A DNA stretch of 64,000 nucleotides from Taudactylus pleione (GCA_031769625.1 JAUIMM010000601.1:5914001-5978000); one strand, 5' to 3'; shown: positions 23,955 through 35,695, counted from the first letter of the stretch. Made by a program: numbers and translations. The notes: a model not told the origin generated them from the sequence alone.

Positions 23955-24243
23955 TGTGGGAGGATGGAGGAAGTGACTACAGCATGTCGGAGAAGCAGAG
24001 GAGGAGGGCAACGCTACAGAAGGTAAGTACTTATGGACTAATTAAGCTAATTGGAAACTTCCAATTGCTTAATTGGTCATTAGGGGGTGTCCAAGGGCTT
24101 CAGAAGCAAGTCCATACAATTTTGATCTAAAAATAAAGACTTTAGGAAAAATTAGACTTGCTTTTTCATTGTCTATTCTTTCACATTGAATTATTGTGAA
24201 CTAAAGAAGCATCCCCAATAGGGTGAGTTGTCAACTTTCACTA
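23955..24243. other. Stretch without recognised feature
   Basis: It is AT-rich below 24100. An inverted pair, CTAATTGGAAACTTCCAATT, is the only structure noticed. No gene is seen. Confidence 0.5.
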
Positions 24244-24751
24244 ATACCCCTTTTACACCGGAGCTAAATCCCGGGTTATTGCAGGGTTAACCTGGGCAGC
24301 TCCTTCTTGTAAAAGGGGTGAGGGTTGGATCGCCGGGTGATTGACAGCTCGCCCCGTTTGGTAGGCGTGGCTGGGGGGGTGGCTTCACAAACGGAGGCGT
24401 TCCCAAGCGAACGCCTGCCGTTTGTGGGTGGCCCCACTGACATCACCAGTGATGTCAGTGGGAGAGCTTCTAGCTCTATTAGAGCCAGAAGCTCTCTGGG
24501 GCTTGCGGCCACGAGACTCTACCACAAGGGTCTCGCCGCAAGCCCGATGGTCGCGATGGTCTTGACCATCGCAACCATCAACCTGGCCGCTCGCTATAGC
24601 TGTGGGTGGTTACCCACAGCTATGTGAGCGGCCAGGAGGCCGCTCCAAAAAAAAAAAAATGCCCTGATTCAGAGCGAGTGCTCTTTCAGAGCGTCCGTCT
24701 CTGAATCAGTCCCCCTGTTCCAACTCCGGGCCAGACCCGGAATTTTGGTGG
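24244..24751. mobile_element. Harbinger-like element with multi-hairpin core
   Basis: Outer ends are TACCCCTTTTACACC and, inverted, TACCCCTTTTCCACC; flanks are TAA at the left and TTA at the right. An extra internal end-like copy (GTAAAAGGGGTG, 24309-24320) suggests a composite. The core, 24320-24710, is a chain of hairpins in the same order as 7832-8235: palindrome AGGCGTTCCCAAGCGAACGCCT; 24433-24462; 24463-24495; GCTTGCGGCC...CCGCAAGC; GATGGTCGCGATGGTC with inverse; a GGCCGCTCG...GAGCGGCC hairpin; and CCTGATTCAGAG...CTCTGAATCAG. It has no coding capacity. Confidence 0.75.
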
Positions 24752-25081
24752 AAAAGGGGTATTATTTACATTTGAAAGGAATTTTGTGGATGAACCCCTT
24801 TATTCTGTATGAACTTCATTGATTTTGGAACCCCTTCCTCGTTTTTTGTGAGAGAATTATTGGGGTGAGACATTCTCATTCGAATTTTCTTTTCAATTTT
24901 CCATTTGGAACATGATTTGCATATATATATATATATTTTATAGAGATTTTCAATGTGTTTTTTATGTTTGTTGTGCATGTTTCAGTATACCGATATTAGG
25001 ATTTTATAATATGGATAATAGCAGGTTACAGCTACAATTTTAGTTAATATGTTCCACTGGGAACATTGCTTTTATACTGTC
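24752..25081. other. AT-rich stretch, no feature seen
   Basis: It contains a short (TA)n tract near 24922 and ordinary AT-rich sequence. The last part flanks the LINE insertion. Confidence 0.5.
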
Positions 25082-25094
25082 GATTGTATGATAT

Positions 25095-26818
25095 TTTTTT
25101 TTGTAATTCTTTATTTAAAGCGCTCATAAAAACAGAAAGACTGAGGATATAAACAGACTCAACAATGAGCCACATTTTCAAATATATAGAGAAAATACAA
25201 TATAAATCTGAACATATAAACAAAATCAATAGAAAACAGGTTACGGGGAAGACGGGAGGGGGGATGAAGGTGTAGGGGAGGGAAACAGGACTATTTGAGA
25301 GATTTGGACATCTTGAGGATGTTTAAAAGATATTAAAAAGAAGAGGAGGAGGACCTATCCAAGGTAATAAAGCAAGAAAGGGTGGGCGTGGAGTATGATC
25401 CGTCGCACATGGGTTCAATGGAGGTAGTAAAGGTGTCAAGAGTGAGGGGTGCCCTCACAGGAGAGCCATGAAGCCCACACTTGGGCAAATAGATGGCCCC
25501 TATCATGGAGATAATAAGTGATATTCTCCATTGGGAGAGGGTTTTTCCAATGGCGAGTTATTAATTGTTTGGCAGCTACTAGAATATGGGACAGTAATTT
25601 CTGGGAGCGCTTGGAAAGATCGGGAGATTGGTAGCATAGTTGAAAAATCCATGGATCCCATGGGTCGGAGCTTCAAATAGCTTTTTTATAAGGGTATGGA
25701 CCGAGGTCCAAAAAGTATTAAGGACCGGACAAGTACACCAGATATGGGTAAGAGTACCCCGGCCGCCACAATTTTTCCAGCAGAGGGGTGAGGCAGAATG
25801 AGACATTTGTGAGAGTCGCACTGGGGTATAGTACCAGCAGTAATATAATTTGTATGATGTTTCCTTAAACTGTGTAGAAATGGAGGATTTGGCAATAGCC
25901 TGTCTCATGTCGTCCCAAGCTTCCTCGTCTAGAGGAGGGCCAATGTCCGCCTCCCAAAAAGATTTGTGTGGATTACGAGTTGGAAAAGCAGCATCAATAA
26001 GGATACCATAAATTTTGAAAATCATTCCTTTGGACATGGGGTGGAACTTGCAGAGGCGTTCAAATGGGGGAAAGGGTACATAGAAGTGAATCTTGTGACA
26101 TAGATTGTAGAAAGTGCCATATTTGGCAGTATTCGAAGGGGTGGAGGGGTTGGGTAGGAGCTTTCGACTGTAATTCTCAGAAGGAAAGCCCACCTGCGCT
26201 AAAATTCACAGGAAATTTGAGGTCCAGATGTGTCCACCGTGTCATGCGGGTTTGTAGGCCCGAAAATAGAGTTCCATATCGGTGTGAGGGGAGATATAGA
26301 GAGGCGATGGAGAACTTCATGGAGTACAAATTCCACAGATGTAGTAGAAATTGAAGAGTAGGAGCGAGCCTGGAGGAGGGGGGGCGGTATCTCTTTTGTA
26401 AGCCCCAGAGAGAGGACAGATCCTGGAAATTAATAAGGCTAGCTTCAATGTCAAGCCAGGAGGTTGTTCCAGGGGGGAGGCAGTAGGAGGAAGCAATTTG
26501 AGAGAAGTGGGTAGCCAAGTAATACATTTTAAAATCTGGAAGAGCCCTACCACCCTCGGAAATAGACTTTTTAAGAATGGTGGAAGATAACCTGAGGGGT
26601 TGCCATTCCAAATAAAGCGGGTAATGCTCTTCTGGATTCTATGGAGGAGAGAGTGGGGAACAGCTATAGGGACTGTCTGGAATAGATAGAGCCATTTTGG
26701 AAGAATATTCAGTTTGACAGAAATATTCTGCCCAGCCACAAAATGATAAGTTTCTTCCAAGAGGTCAGGTCTGCAGGACAAAATTGAGCTTGTTAGACAG
26801 AATTTTTGTGTAAATTTT
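25095..26818 (-). mobile_element. 5'-truncated L1/Tx1-type LINE
   Basis: The element lies on the minus strand, with its 3' end at the left. An AATAAA signal (25110-25115, minus) is followed by an A-rich tail at 25095-25103. It is bounded by GATTGTATGATAT (25082-25094) and GATTGTGTGCTAT (26819-26831), eleven of thirteen bases matching, a plausible LINE target duplication. Only the last third of ORF2 plus ~480 bp of 3' untranslated sequence remain, so this is a standard truncated copy. Confidence 0.88.
25579..26781 (-). pseudogene. LINE ORF2, C-terminal fragment, frameshifted
   Basis: The minus strand encodes, in three overlapping frames, the part of an L1-type ORF2 protein after the reverse transcriptase core. 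The first block (26781 leftwards) has the ILPKWLYLFQTVPI ... FIWNG pattern and a GRALPDFKMYYLATH-type motif. The last block (26193-25579) ends in the Cys/His segment LCWKNCGGRGTLTHIWCTCP, as in L1 and Tx1 C-termini; the usual CxxC is CxxxC here. At least two frameshifts separate the blocks. The reverse transcriptase catalytic motif and the endonuclease are absent through 5' truncation. Not functional. Confidence 0.9.
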
Positions 26819-26831
26819 GATTGTGTGCTAT

Positions 26832-27150
26832 TTTATGTATATTATATGTCTTTTTTTTACCATTAATCCTTGTTAATACATATTTTATTTCAGAAGCTCA
26901 CCAAGGTGATGTGCTGGGTTATTTCTTTGTGATTTTACTTTTTCTTCCAAGGGTACGGGAGGAACCCTTTTAGCCCAAAAGCAGCACACCAATTCTAGTG
27001 CTGCCTAACACTTTTATTTAGTGCAGTCTACAAATCTTATAGATACATATAGTTTAACTATTTAACATAGGAAATAAAGACTCACCAAAGCTTATCTTAG
27101 CAGGCGAGAGATGGGGGCGGCATCCTTAACTCCTTACACTGGGCTTTAAC
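26832..27150. other. Spacer between LINE and Gypsy element
   Basis: It is AT-rich in the first half. A segment near 26980-27120 (GCAGCACACCAATTCTAGTG to CTTATCTTAGCAGGCGAG) looks like part of an unidentified repeat. No gene is seen. Confidence 0.45.
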
Positions 27151-28297
27151 ATCATGCTTCAAGTGCCAAGTCTTCAGCCTACAGTGATACCGAATTCAAG
27201 CAAGTCCTCTGAGTACAACTCTCCTGCTTAGTGCAGGTTCAAGTGGACTTTACCTACAGTATGCTGCACTTCAGATTACTTTTCTGCTCTGCAATTTTAT
27301 TGCCTATTCTCAGTATCACAGCTCATGACCTAGTTTTGGGACTACTCACCATAGTATCGGTACCACTATGCTGGTTGTTGCCCTGAGGGTCCTTTATTTG
27401 AGTGTTAGGGTTCATGCTAAGTAGGTATGGACATCGGAAGCCGATAGCTAGCAACTATCGATGTTCCTGATTCGATGGAAGTACTTTTTCCATCGAATAG
27501 TGGGAATTCGCTGGTTGCCAGCCATCAGATGCAGCTTTCTGATGCCCATCTGATGGCTGGCTGTGGGGGGAGCAAACTCTGTTCCTCTGCGCAAGCAATC
27601 TATTCACAGTGTTAAGGGGAGCCTGGGGGCAGCCCAGCGTCTTTGAGAGTGCTGGACACACCCCTACAGTGGTGTGAACGGGGGTGCCGCGAGGCTCTGC
27701 CTCTGGTCCCAGAGGCTCCACCTCCTTTTAGGCCTTAAGCGTGCATGTGCGACGCTATGACTGCTACTGTGCATGAGCACAAATTATAACCATCACAATG
27801 GTTATACCATCGAATGTTTGCAATGCTATGGCTAGTTGATGTCGGAAGCTTGGCAACCATTCGATGCCGGGCTTCCGATGTCCAACCCTAGTGCTGAGTC
27901 TCTGCTTCAGCACTCACTCTGGTTCATGAGGACTGGATTTAGAGTCCTCTTTGAAAGTGTAGGCTCCAGTCAGCCAGCTCTGGTAATCGGTCCGCAACAT
28001 TTGCTAGCAGATTCCAGATGGGTTACCAATTACCTGTATTACTTGCTGCTCTCTCCCCTGAGTTCTTAAACACTGGTTCCGGCCCCTTATACCTATAGTC
28101 ATGGTAAGTGGTGAAGTTTCACTTTATTGGTTCCAGGGACAGTCTGTTCGTCTTCCATGTGTCTCTGACCTTTCTGAAGGCACCAGACATTTACCACATG
28201 GGTCACATCCATGACTAGGCTCCTGATTCAGTTCCACTACAACTCATCAGCCCAGTCCAAGGGTTCTAACCGAAATCTGAAAACCCTAAACGTGACA
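27151..28297 (+). repeat. Left (5') LTR of Ty3/Gypsy element 1, truncated
   Basis: It matches the right LTR (31670-33949) from GTCTTCAGCCTACAGTGAT to CCCTAAACGTGACA. The beginning, which should read TGTCACAAAATAATG, is missing. A 469-bp hAT-like MITE is inserted at 27422-27890. The sequence ends in the canonical CA at 28297, next to internal sequence. Confidence 0.85.
27422..27890. mobile_element. hAT-like MITE, TGGACATCGG ends, in the left LTR
   Basis: Ends are TAGGTATGGACATCGGAAGC and, inverted, TAGGGTTGGACATCGGAAGC. Flanks ATGCTAAG and GTGCTGAG match at six of eight positions; the right LTR shows the uninterrupted site (TTCGTGCCGAGTCTCTGC). Repeated ATCGATGG/CCATCGAA-type inverted motifs fill the interior. 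A related end (TAGGGATGGCCATCGG) opens the element at 63662. Confidence 0.85.
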
Positions 28298-28391
28298 GTT
28301 TTTTCCGACCACATGGATCTGAAAAGGGAACATCCAGAAATTGGCAGAACGAGTCAAACAGCAGGAATCTGACCATCAGAAAAATATCAGG

Positions 28392-28565
28392 CGGTATATT
28401 TACTAATGTGCTGACTTATAGAAGTGGTGGTGTTGCCCAATGCAGCCAATCAGATTCTACTTATCACTTATCTAACCCCTTCTAGAAGATAATAGCTAGA
28501 ATGTGATTGTTTGCTATGGGCAACAACTCCACTTCTATAAACCTGCACTTTAGTAAATATACCCC
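28392..28565. mobile_element. Palindromic MITE in the Gypsy gag remnant
   Basis: Same family as 15131-15275. Outer ends are CGGTATATTTACTAATGTG and, inverted, GGGGTATATTTACTAAAGTG, with inner TTGCCCAATGCAGCCAATC arms. CAGG is duplicated on both sides (28388-28391 and 28566-28569). Removing the insert rejoins the gag frame from the NIR codons to the CLQHLQ codons, so the insertion site is exact. Confidence 0.85.
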
Positions 28566-28699
28566 CAGGTGTTTACAACACCTTCAAATTTGCGTGGACA
28601 ATATGCAGACCTCCCTGACTCCTGCACCTAATGTCATTCCATTCCACATTCCACCATCTTCTTCCAGGCTGATGACCCACTCCTGCAAAATTTTATGTA

Positions 28700-29265
28700 A
28701 TCCCGACAGCCGGCTTCCCGACTGCTTTATCCCAGCGAGGGTTAAATGACAGGCATCTAAATCTAGACGCCTGTCATTTTACCGACGCCGGGAGGGTTAA
28801 ATGACAGGCATCTAAATCTAGGGTTAAATGACAGGCATCTAAATCTAGACGCCTGTCATTTTACCGACGCCGGGAGACCGGCGCCCGGCATCCCGATCGA
28901 AGTGATGCCAGGCGCTGCTGTGGACAGCCGCGGGGGGGGGGGGAGGGTTAGGTTTAGGGCTCCCGGGGGGGACTTAGAGTTAGGCACCCCCCGGGAGGTT
29001 AGGGTCAGGCTAGGGGAAGGGAGGGTTAGGCACCCCCCCAGGGGACTTAGGTTTAGGCGATGGGGAAGGGGGGGTTAGGTTTAGGCACTTAGAGGGGGGG
29101 ATTAGGGTTAGGCACTGGGGGGAAGGATAGGGTTAGGCACCCCTAAGAAGGGTTAGGGGGGGAGGTTAGGTTAGATAATACTTACCTTGGGACGATCAGG
29201 ATTTTCAGCCATATCGGCCACCCGCTGTCGGCTTGCGTCCGGCGGTAATTCATATCGATTCCCAT
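28700..29265. repeat. GGTTAGG-rich insert replacing part of gag/pol
   Basis: It begins with ATCCCGACAGCCGGCTTCCC and contains an inverted pair, GACAGGCATCTAAATCTAGA with CGCCTGTC, present twice in full (28750 and 28830 regions). It continues as GGGTTAGGTTTAGGCACC-type sequence. It resembles the CCCTAACC-rich pieces at 19310, 32880 and 58440. It lies where gag capsid and protease would be expected. Confidence 0.7.
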
Positions 29266-30261
29266 CAGACAATGTGATGAGTGGAAAACTGCTTTTAACA
29301 CACAAGAATGACATTAAGAGTGATGCCCTTCGGTCTCAGTAATGCTCCAGCTGTTTTCCAAAACTTTGTAAACGTGATCTTTCCAGACCTATTGTACCAT
29401 TCAAAGGTGGTATACCTGGATGATATCCTTATCTTTTCAGCTGATCTAACATCACAAACATATAAACTAGGTTCTTCAACATTTGAGAAAGAATACACTC
29501 TAGTGCGTGGATTCTGCATAAGTCCAGGCAATTATTGATTGGCCTCAACCAAATACTTTGAAATTGGTGCAATTCTTCATAGGGATTGCTATTTATTACA
29601 GAAAGTTTGCTCTCACAAAGAAAGGTGCAAACCCTCGCAAATGGTCTGAAGAGGCTTTTTAGCTTTCCAAAGTTTCAAAAAAGCCTTCACTTTTGCTCCA
29701 ATTCTACATCAACCTAATAGAGCAGCACCATTCTATCTAGAAGTGGATGCAGAAGGAGCTGTCCTTTCACAGATAGCAAGGATGCTCAGTGGCATCCATG
29801 TGGATTCTTTTCAAAGAAATTACTTCCTGCCAAATAAAACTACACTGTAGGTGACAAAGAGTTACTCGCCATGAAGCTTGCCTTGGAGGAATGACAATAT
29901 CTACTGGATGGTGCTCAGTTTCCCATCATCATTTACACTGACCTTAAAAACCTTATATCTTAAACATGCTCAGTGTTTGAATCCTCATCACACTTAATGG
30001 GCATTGTTTTTCTCTCACTTTAAGCTTCATGTTACATTCCGTCCAGGTTGAAAATCAAAAAGCTTAATCTTGATCTATACAAGAGGATGATATTTTTCCT
30101 GAGTCTTGGCCCATCATTAACCCATTATTTTTCTCCGTTATCAAGGCCATCAAAGTCCTTCCTAAGGAAAAAATGTTTGTCCCTGACAAACTTTAGAAGA
30201 AACTTCTGCAATGGGCTCATTGCTCAAAGTTTGCAGGTCACGCTGATACTCAAAAGACTCT

Positions 30262-30429
30262 GGGGGAGATGTACGAAGCCTTGGAGAGAGATATAGTTAT
30301 AAATAATATAAAGATAAAGTACCAATCAATCAGCTCCTAACTGACACTTTACAGGTTATATTTGAAAAATTACAGTTAGGAGTTGATTTGTTGGTACTTT
30401 ATCTCTCTCCAAGGCATAGTACATCTACC
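30262..30429. mobile_element. Palindromic MITE ahead of the integrase remnant
   Basis: Arms GGGGGAGATGTACGAAGCCT and, inverted, AGATGTACTATGCCTTGGAG continue through GATAAAGTACCAATCAATCA and its inverse. It is one of the common palindromic repeats of frogs and sits between RNase H and the zinc-binding end of integrase. Confidence 0.8.
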
Positions 30430-31669
30430 ATTCTGTCACTCATCCAAAGAGATTTCTGTTGGCTGACCACATTACAAGATGTCCAACAGTTTAGCGCTGC
30501 CTGCGACAAGTGTGCACAACCCAAGAATCCTTGCCAATCCCCGTCTGGGCAACTCATTCTTCTTCCAGTTCCTACAAAACCATAGACTCATTTTCTATGG
30601 ACTTTGTAACAGACTTATCCATTTCTGATGGTCATAATACCATCTGGGTGGTGGTTGACAACTTCTCAAAGATGGCCCATTTTGTTCCCCTCAAGGGCCT
30701 TCCGTCTGTACCAGTCTTAGCACAACTGTTTGTGTGCGAGATGTTTCGATTACATGGCTGTCCTGAGGAGATCATATCAGACAAAGGAGTACAGTTTGTG
30801 GAAAGATTTTGGATGGCTCTCTTCCAGGCTCTCCAGATTAAGTTGAACTTTTCTTCTACATATCATCCCCAGTCCAGTGTTCAGATGGAAGAGTTAATCA
30901 GGACCTGGAGACATTCATCTGTGTTTACGTGTCATCATCCCAAAATTATTGGATTCATCTTCTGCCATGGGCTGTGTCTGTCATAACAATAATTTCCACA
31001 AATCATCCTCCTCTACTCCATTCTTCGAGGCATATGGTCGACATCCGAATGTTCCAGCATTCTCTTCTCTGCCAGCCAATTCAGTGCCAGCTCCTGGTGA
31101 AAAAAATATTTGAAAATTAGGAACTTGTGTGTGAATCCTTACTTTCTGCATCTCATCACTATAAAGTACAAACAGATAAAAAAATGTTGAGTGATTTGAG
31201 CATCTCCACCCAAAGACAAAATGTTTATCTACAAAAAACTACGAATGAGGATGTCCTCAATGAAATTTGCTCCTCGTTTCATTGGTCCGTTCCCAGTCTC
31301 TCAGGCTATCAATCTAGTATCCTGCAAACTTCAGTTGCCATCATAACTAAAGATTAAAAATTATTTTCACATTTCTCTACTGAAGCCTCTCGTCATCAAT
31401 AGATTCTTCAAGATCAAGCCAGCATCTCCTGCAATACTGACTGACCAAGGCAAAGAATATGAGGTAAAAGAAATGTTGGCCTCTCAAATCAGTACAAACA
31501 ACAACAGTATCTTGTAGATTGGAAAGGGTATGGTCCTGAAGAGATCCTGGATTAATGCATCTGACATTCACGCACCAGCATTAATGAAGAAATTTCACTC
31601 TAAGTTCCTGAATAAGATCAATGAAGGTGTCTGGTGGCCACCCTTAGAGGAGGGGGTACTGTCACAAAA

Positions 31670-33949
31670 TAATGACTTAGTTATACTAAACTTATCCTGT
31701 CTGATGGTGCTTCATCAAGATGGGTCACTCCATCCCAGAGTGCTGTCACTACATTCCTGAGGGTCATGGCCATGTTGACTCTGATCAGGTGAGCACTAGT
31801 ATCCAGTCTCTACCAGTCTGCTGCACTCAAATGACTGCCTCATTCAATCCCTTGCAAGAGCACTCTATTTAAGACTGCACCTATTACTAGCACATTGTGG
31901 GAAAAATGTAGTCCTTTACCTCCCTGCATGCTCTCTAACCAGTGTATATTTACTACCTCCGATCCAGTGCCGAAACCTGTGCTGTTGTCTGCTGGATTTC
32001 TGCAAGCTGATGTAGCTTCATCTTCTCTGCAGTCCTGCGCTGTGATCAGACTACAGTCTGCACCTTTACCAGCATGTGTTTACATTAGTGCTATCACTGA
32101 TCCCAGCCTGGTTCAACTCTCCAGTTTCATTCCAGGTCTGTTACTGCTATCACCGGTCCCAGCCCGGTTCAAGTCTCTAGTTCCATTCTGGTCCTGTATC
32201 AGCTATCACAAGTCCCAGCTTGGTTCAAGCAACCGGTTCAACTCCTGTTCTGTTGCTGTTACCTATAGTCCCAGTCTGTTTCAAGCTTCTGGTTTTACTC
32301 TGGTTCTGTTGCTGTTACCTACAGTCCCAATCTTGGGCATACCATAGACTATCCTAGTGCTTTAAGTCTTCAGCCTACAGTGATCCTGACTTCAAGCAAG
32401 TCCTCTGAATACAACTCTCCTGCTCATTGCGGGTTCAAGTGGAATTTACCTATACTGCAGATTACTTTTCTGCTCTGCAAATGTTTTGCCTATTCTCAGC
32501 ATCGCAGCTCCTAACCTAGTTTTGGGACTCTCTACTCACCATAATATCAGTACCACTATCAATGGCGATTGTTGCCCTGGGGGTCCTCTCTTTGAGTGTT
32601 AGGTTTCGTGCCGAGTCTCTGCTTCAGCATTCACTCTGGTTCCTGGGTACTAGGAACTGGATGTAGATTCCTCTTTGAGGCTGTAGGCTCGAGTCACCCA
32701 GCTCTGTAATCAGTTTGCAGCATCTGCTAGCTGATTCCAGGTGGGCTACCGATTGCCTGTATTACTCACTGCTATGTCCCCTGAGTTCTCAAACACTGGT
32801 TCCCTGCCCTTTATCATGGGATTATTATTATTTTATTATTTATTATTATGAGATGGATACAGGATGACGGTGCTTAGGTCCCCGCGGTAAAAAACCCAAT
32901 ACCAGAATCCCGACAGGGTTAGGATACCGACACCTGTCAGTCGGTATGCTAATCCTCCCCCATTCCCTACCCTAACTCTCCCTCCCCGGTACCTGAACCT
33001 AACCCCCCTCCCAGTGCATAAACCTAACCTCCCCCTTCCAGCACCATAGGCAAGTGCAGGGGGGTTTCCATCTGCCTGGAAACCCCCCTCCCCAGCCCAC
33101 ACCATGACCACAATATAAATAGTAATATAATAGATTGTTACTAGTGCTGCATGTTCTTCTCAGTATCACAAATGAAATAATTAGCACTACCTGTGGATCT
33201 TTTAACATGTATCAGCCAGTAATAAATAACTTGTGCACCAACTAGAAGATCTGGAAAACATGCACTGTTAGAGATGCACTGCTATAGAGCCCAATATGTA
33301 CATATATGTCCAGGGCAGTGCTAGGTTCTTCTTCTGTTCCTCCAGGCTCCCAAACTTGCTCCAATAGTCTGGAATGGTACCCACATCTAAAATAAATACG
33401 TTCACCTCAGGCAGGATGGCATACTGACGCATCTAATGGCTTACTGTAATCTCTGGTCCTGTATATGCTTGGAATTAATACATACAATACACTATGTATG
33501 ATGCTTATTAAAGCTGGTTAAGTACTAATTCTGCCCTCTTCATTGACAGGCCACACTCGCTCTAAAATTAAGCATTTGGAAACCCCCCTCTGGAAATCCT
33601 GCGTTTGCCACTGAGCACCCTAAGCCTAACACTCCCCCCCTAGTGCCTAACCCTAACCCTCCCCCTAGTGCCAGGGGTCGGGATGCCGGCATCGGTATTG
33701 TAAGGGCCAGCATCCCATGTGTCGGGATACTGAACATATCTCCTTTATTCCTGTATTCAGGGTAAGGGGTAGAGTTTCACTCAGTTGGTTCAAGGGGCAG
33801 ACTGGGAGCTTTGCTAACATCACTGACCTCTCTGGAGCCCCAGGCATTTACCACATGGGTCACACCCATGAGTAGACTCCTGATTCAACCACCACAATTC
33901 AGCCCAGTCCAAGGGTCAAAACTCATATCTGAAAACCCTAAATGTGACA
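31670..33949 (+). repeat. Right (3') LTR of Ty3/Gypsy element 1, interrupted
   Basis: It begins TGTCACAAAATAATG directly after the polypurine tract and ends CCCTAAATGTGACA. The part from 32366 onward matches the left LTR. A foreign insert occupies 32815-33741, so the native LTR length is about 1.35 kb. Short CTG/CAG-rich direct repeats around 32090-32340 (GGTTCAAG, CCAGTC motifs) occur before the shared part. Open frames in the LTR are not genes. Confidence 0.85.
32815..33741. mobile_element. Insert in the right LTR, unidentified non-coding element
   Basis: The left LTR has no counterpart to this segment. CCTTTAT occurs at both borders (32808-32814 and 33742-33748), a possible target duplication. 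The left half contains AATCCCGACAGGGTTAGG and TTAACC/CCCTAAC-rich sequence; the right half ends GTGTCGGGATACTGAACATA. The phrase GGAAACCCCCCTC occurs twice (33077 and 33577), so a second insert may lie between. Confidence 0.65.
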
Positions 33950-34021
33950 TTGAGGATTTTATGCCCATGAACTGTAGCTCAATAGAACCTGGGTCTCACA
34001 GCAAGAAATGTCTCTAAAGAC

Positions 34022-34742
34022 CAGGGACATGCAGTGAGGTCAATGGCTGGAAAGGCACTGGCTAGTATCAGAGTGATGTCGTGATAGGTGCACATTGTGT
34101 AGTGTGTACCAAGCTTTACACAGAAAGTGTCAGTCCCTGCATAGTGACGAGGTGCCAGCTACTGGTGTCTGCAGGGATACCTCCTGTTACACAGTGATTT
34201 AGAAGCTACCAGACAGTGTCCTGTTGTCCACAGCAGACCCTCCTCACCTTTTTCTCCTTTGTGTATCTCCCCTGTCTGTATATTCAACTTTCCTTCCCTC
34301 CTCAGTACTGCTGCTGAACTCTGATGGTTTGGTCTCCGATGCCGGAGTACTTTCTTGACTGGTCACCTGATTGTCAGAGGTGTCCATCATACAGTAGCTC
34401 AAGGCATGCTCCCTCACAGTGAGGCATGCCTCCTTTAGCTTTTTTTCTCTGTGTTGTATTGGCTGCTTTGTGGCCCAGCCTCCAGCTCCAGGCAGTGTCT
34501 AAGCTATCAGAGGTGAGGCTGACCTCTTACTGCCTCATCTCTCGTTTCTCCCTGTATTTCCAGGGAGTGCTGCAATTTTGGTGAGTTTTTCCTATAAAAA
34601 CGATCAGAATAATACACAGAAGATATTTCTAAGTTATAAATATCTTCTTTGTATTATTCAAATCATTTTTATAGTCAAAACTCTGCAGTCTGACAGGGAG
34701 TATGACAGGGGACGCACTGCCAACCCTGATTGTACATCCCTG
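34022..34742. mobile_element. Non-autonomous hAT element (CAGGGACATGC ends)
   Basis: Ends are CAGGGACATGCAGTGAGG and, inverted, CAGGGATGTACAATCAGGG. The 8-bp flanks CTAAAGAC are identical (34014-34021 and 34743-34750). A related sequence lies at 56697-57785, sharing GAGGTCATTGGCTGG and the TATAAATATCTTCTTTGTAT segment. No transposase frame. Confidence 0.88.
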
Positions 34743-34750
34743 CTAAAGAC

Positions 34751-35524
34751 ACAAGTTCATGCAATATACAATTTTTTCATTTAGGAATAGCTGAATAAAG
34801 GTCCTCACCGTAATCCAAAGAAAGTTTGCACAGAGAGCAAGGCTCTGTGGATGGTACCATCGCTACCACATGGCCCTTGCTTCTGGTAGCCACTAAAGCT
34901 GGTAGCCACTAGTGCTGCCCATAGCATCCACGTAAACAGCTGCATGGAGCATTTTATAGACTGTCCATGCACATGCATCCATGTGCTAGCTGGCCCAGCC
35001 CCTTAGGCGTGAAGTCATGACATCATGTGCAATGGGGCGGGGCTAATGCAAAGGTGGGGCCAGCACAGGGTACATTAAAGCCCTGTTTTGACACTGAAAA
35101 TAATGTAAATGTCCTTCCCTGACTTGGTAACATCCCAGATGCAAATCCAATGAGAATCTTTCAGCAATTGCAAAAGAAAAATTCAAGAACAAGACAATAA
35201 CCATCAAGACAAGTCTCAGTAGAACCTATCCGAATATGGCATAGGGGTGAAGACATCAAAAGAAGCTGTGAAACTATCATGAACAGCAGCCAAACAGTAT
35301 CAAACTGATTATAACCAAAAAAGGATTAGTTGCTGTAAACAGTGCGTCAATAAGACAGTTTTACAGACAAAATTTAACTTTGTTTTACATTCCTTGTTTT
35401 AGTCTAATCGTTTGTACACCTCTGTATCTCCCTTTGTATCTTGTGAGCTAAACCACTCCTCCACATGGTTTCTAAACCCAGTTTTGTGGCATAAGCAAAG
35501 CTGGCACTACCATTTGGTAAGCCT
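34751..35524. other. Stretch without recognised gene
   Basis: It has a GC-rich patch around 34990-35090 and AT-rich sequence from 35100. Nothing is assignable. Confidence 0.45.
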
Positions 35525-35695
35525 AGGCCTGGCCAACCTATGGCTCTCAAGCTGTTGTGAAACTACAAGTCCCAGCATGCCCTGACACAGTTTTAGCATT
35601 CCCTAATAGCAAAACTGTAGCAGGGCATGCTGGGACTTGTAGTTTCACAACAGCTGGAGTGCCACAGGTTGGCCAGACCTGGCCTAGAATGCTGC
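35525..35695. mobile_element. Palindromic MITE, CTACAAGTCCCAGCATGCC type
   Basis: The arms AGGCCTGGCCAACC... and, inverted, AGGCCAGGTCTGGCCAACC continue with TTGTGAAACTACAAGTCCCA and its inverse around a short AAAACTGT centre. This near-perfect palindrome is widespread in vertebrate genomes. Confidence 0.85.

Larger units (their letters stand above)
28298..31669 (+). pseudogene. Ty3/Gypsy element 1: internal region, gag and pol remnants
   Basis: Between the LTRs the plus strand keeps fragments in order. 28318-28690 is a gag N-terminus with a coiled-coil-like stretch (QKLAERVKQQESDHQ), broken by a MITE. 29268-29480 is reverse transcriptase with [14 protein letters not shown] and the catalytic YLDD. 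29660-30050 is RNase H (FYLEVDAEG; YTDLKN). 30388-31120 is integrase with its zinc-binding end (CDKCAQ) and core (MDFVTDL, SDKGVQF). 31490-31620 is a chromodomain-like end (YLVDWKGYGPEE). Capsid, protease and the start of reverse transcriptase are gone, and many stops and shifts are present. A polypurine tract (31656-31668) precedes the right LTR. The element copied itself through RNA; this copy is dead. Confidence 0.92.

Noticed and set aside
31895..32347. Plus-strand open frame of 150 codons in the right LTR.
   Set aside because: It lies wholly in LTR sequence downstream of the polypurine tract, and the composition follows CCAGTC/GGTTCAAG direct repeats.
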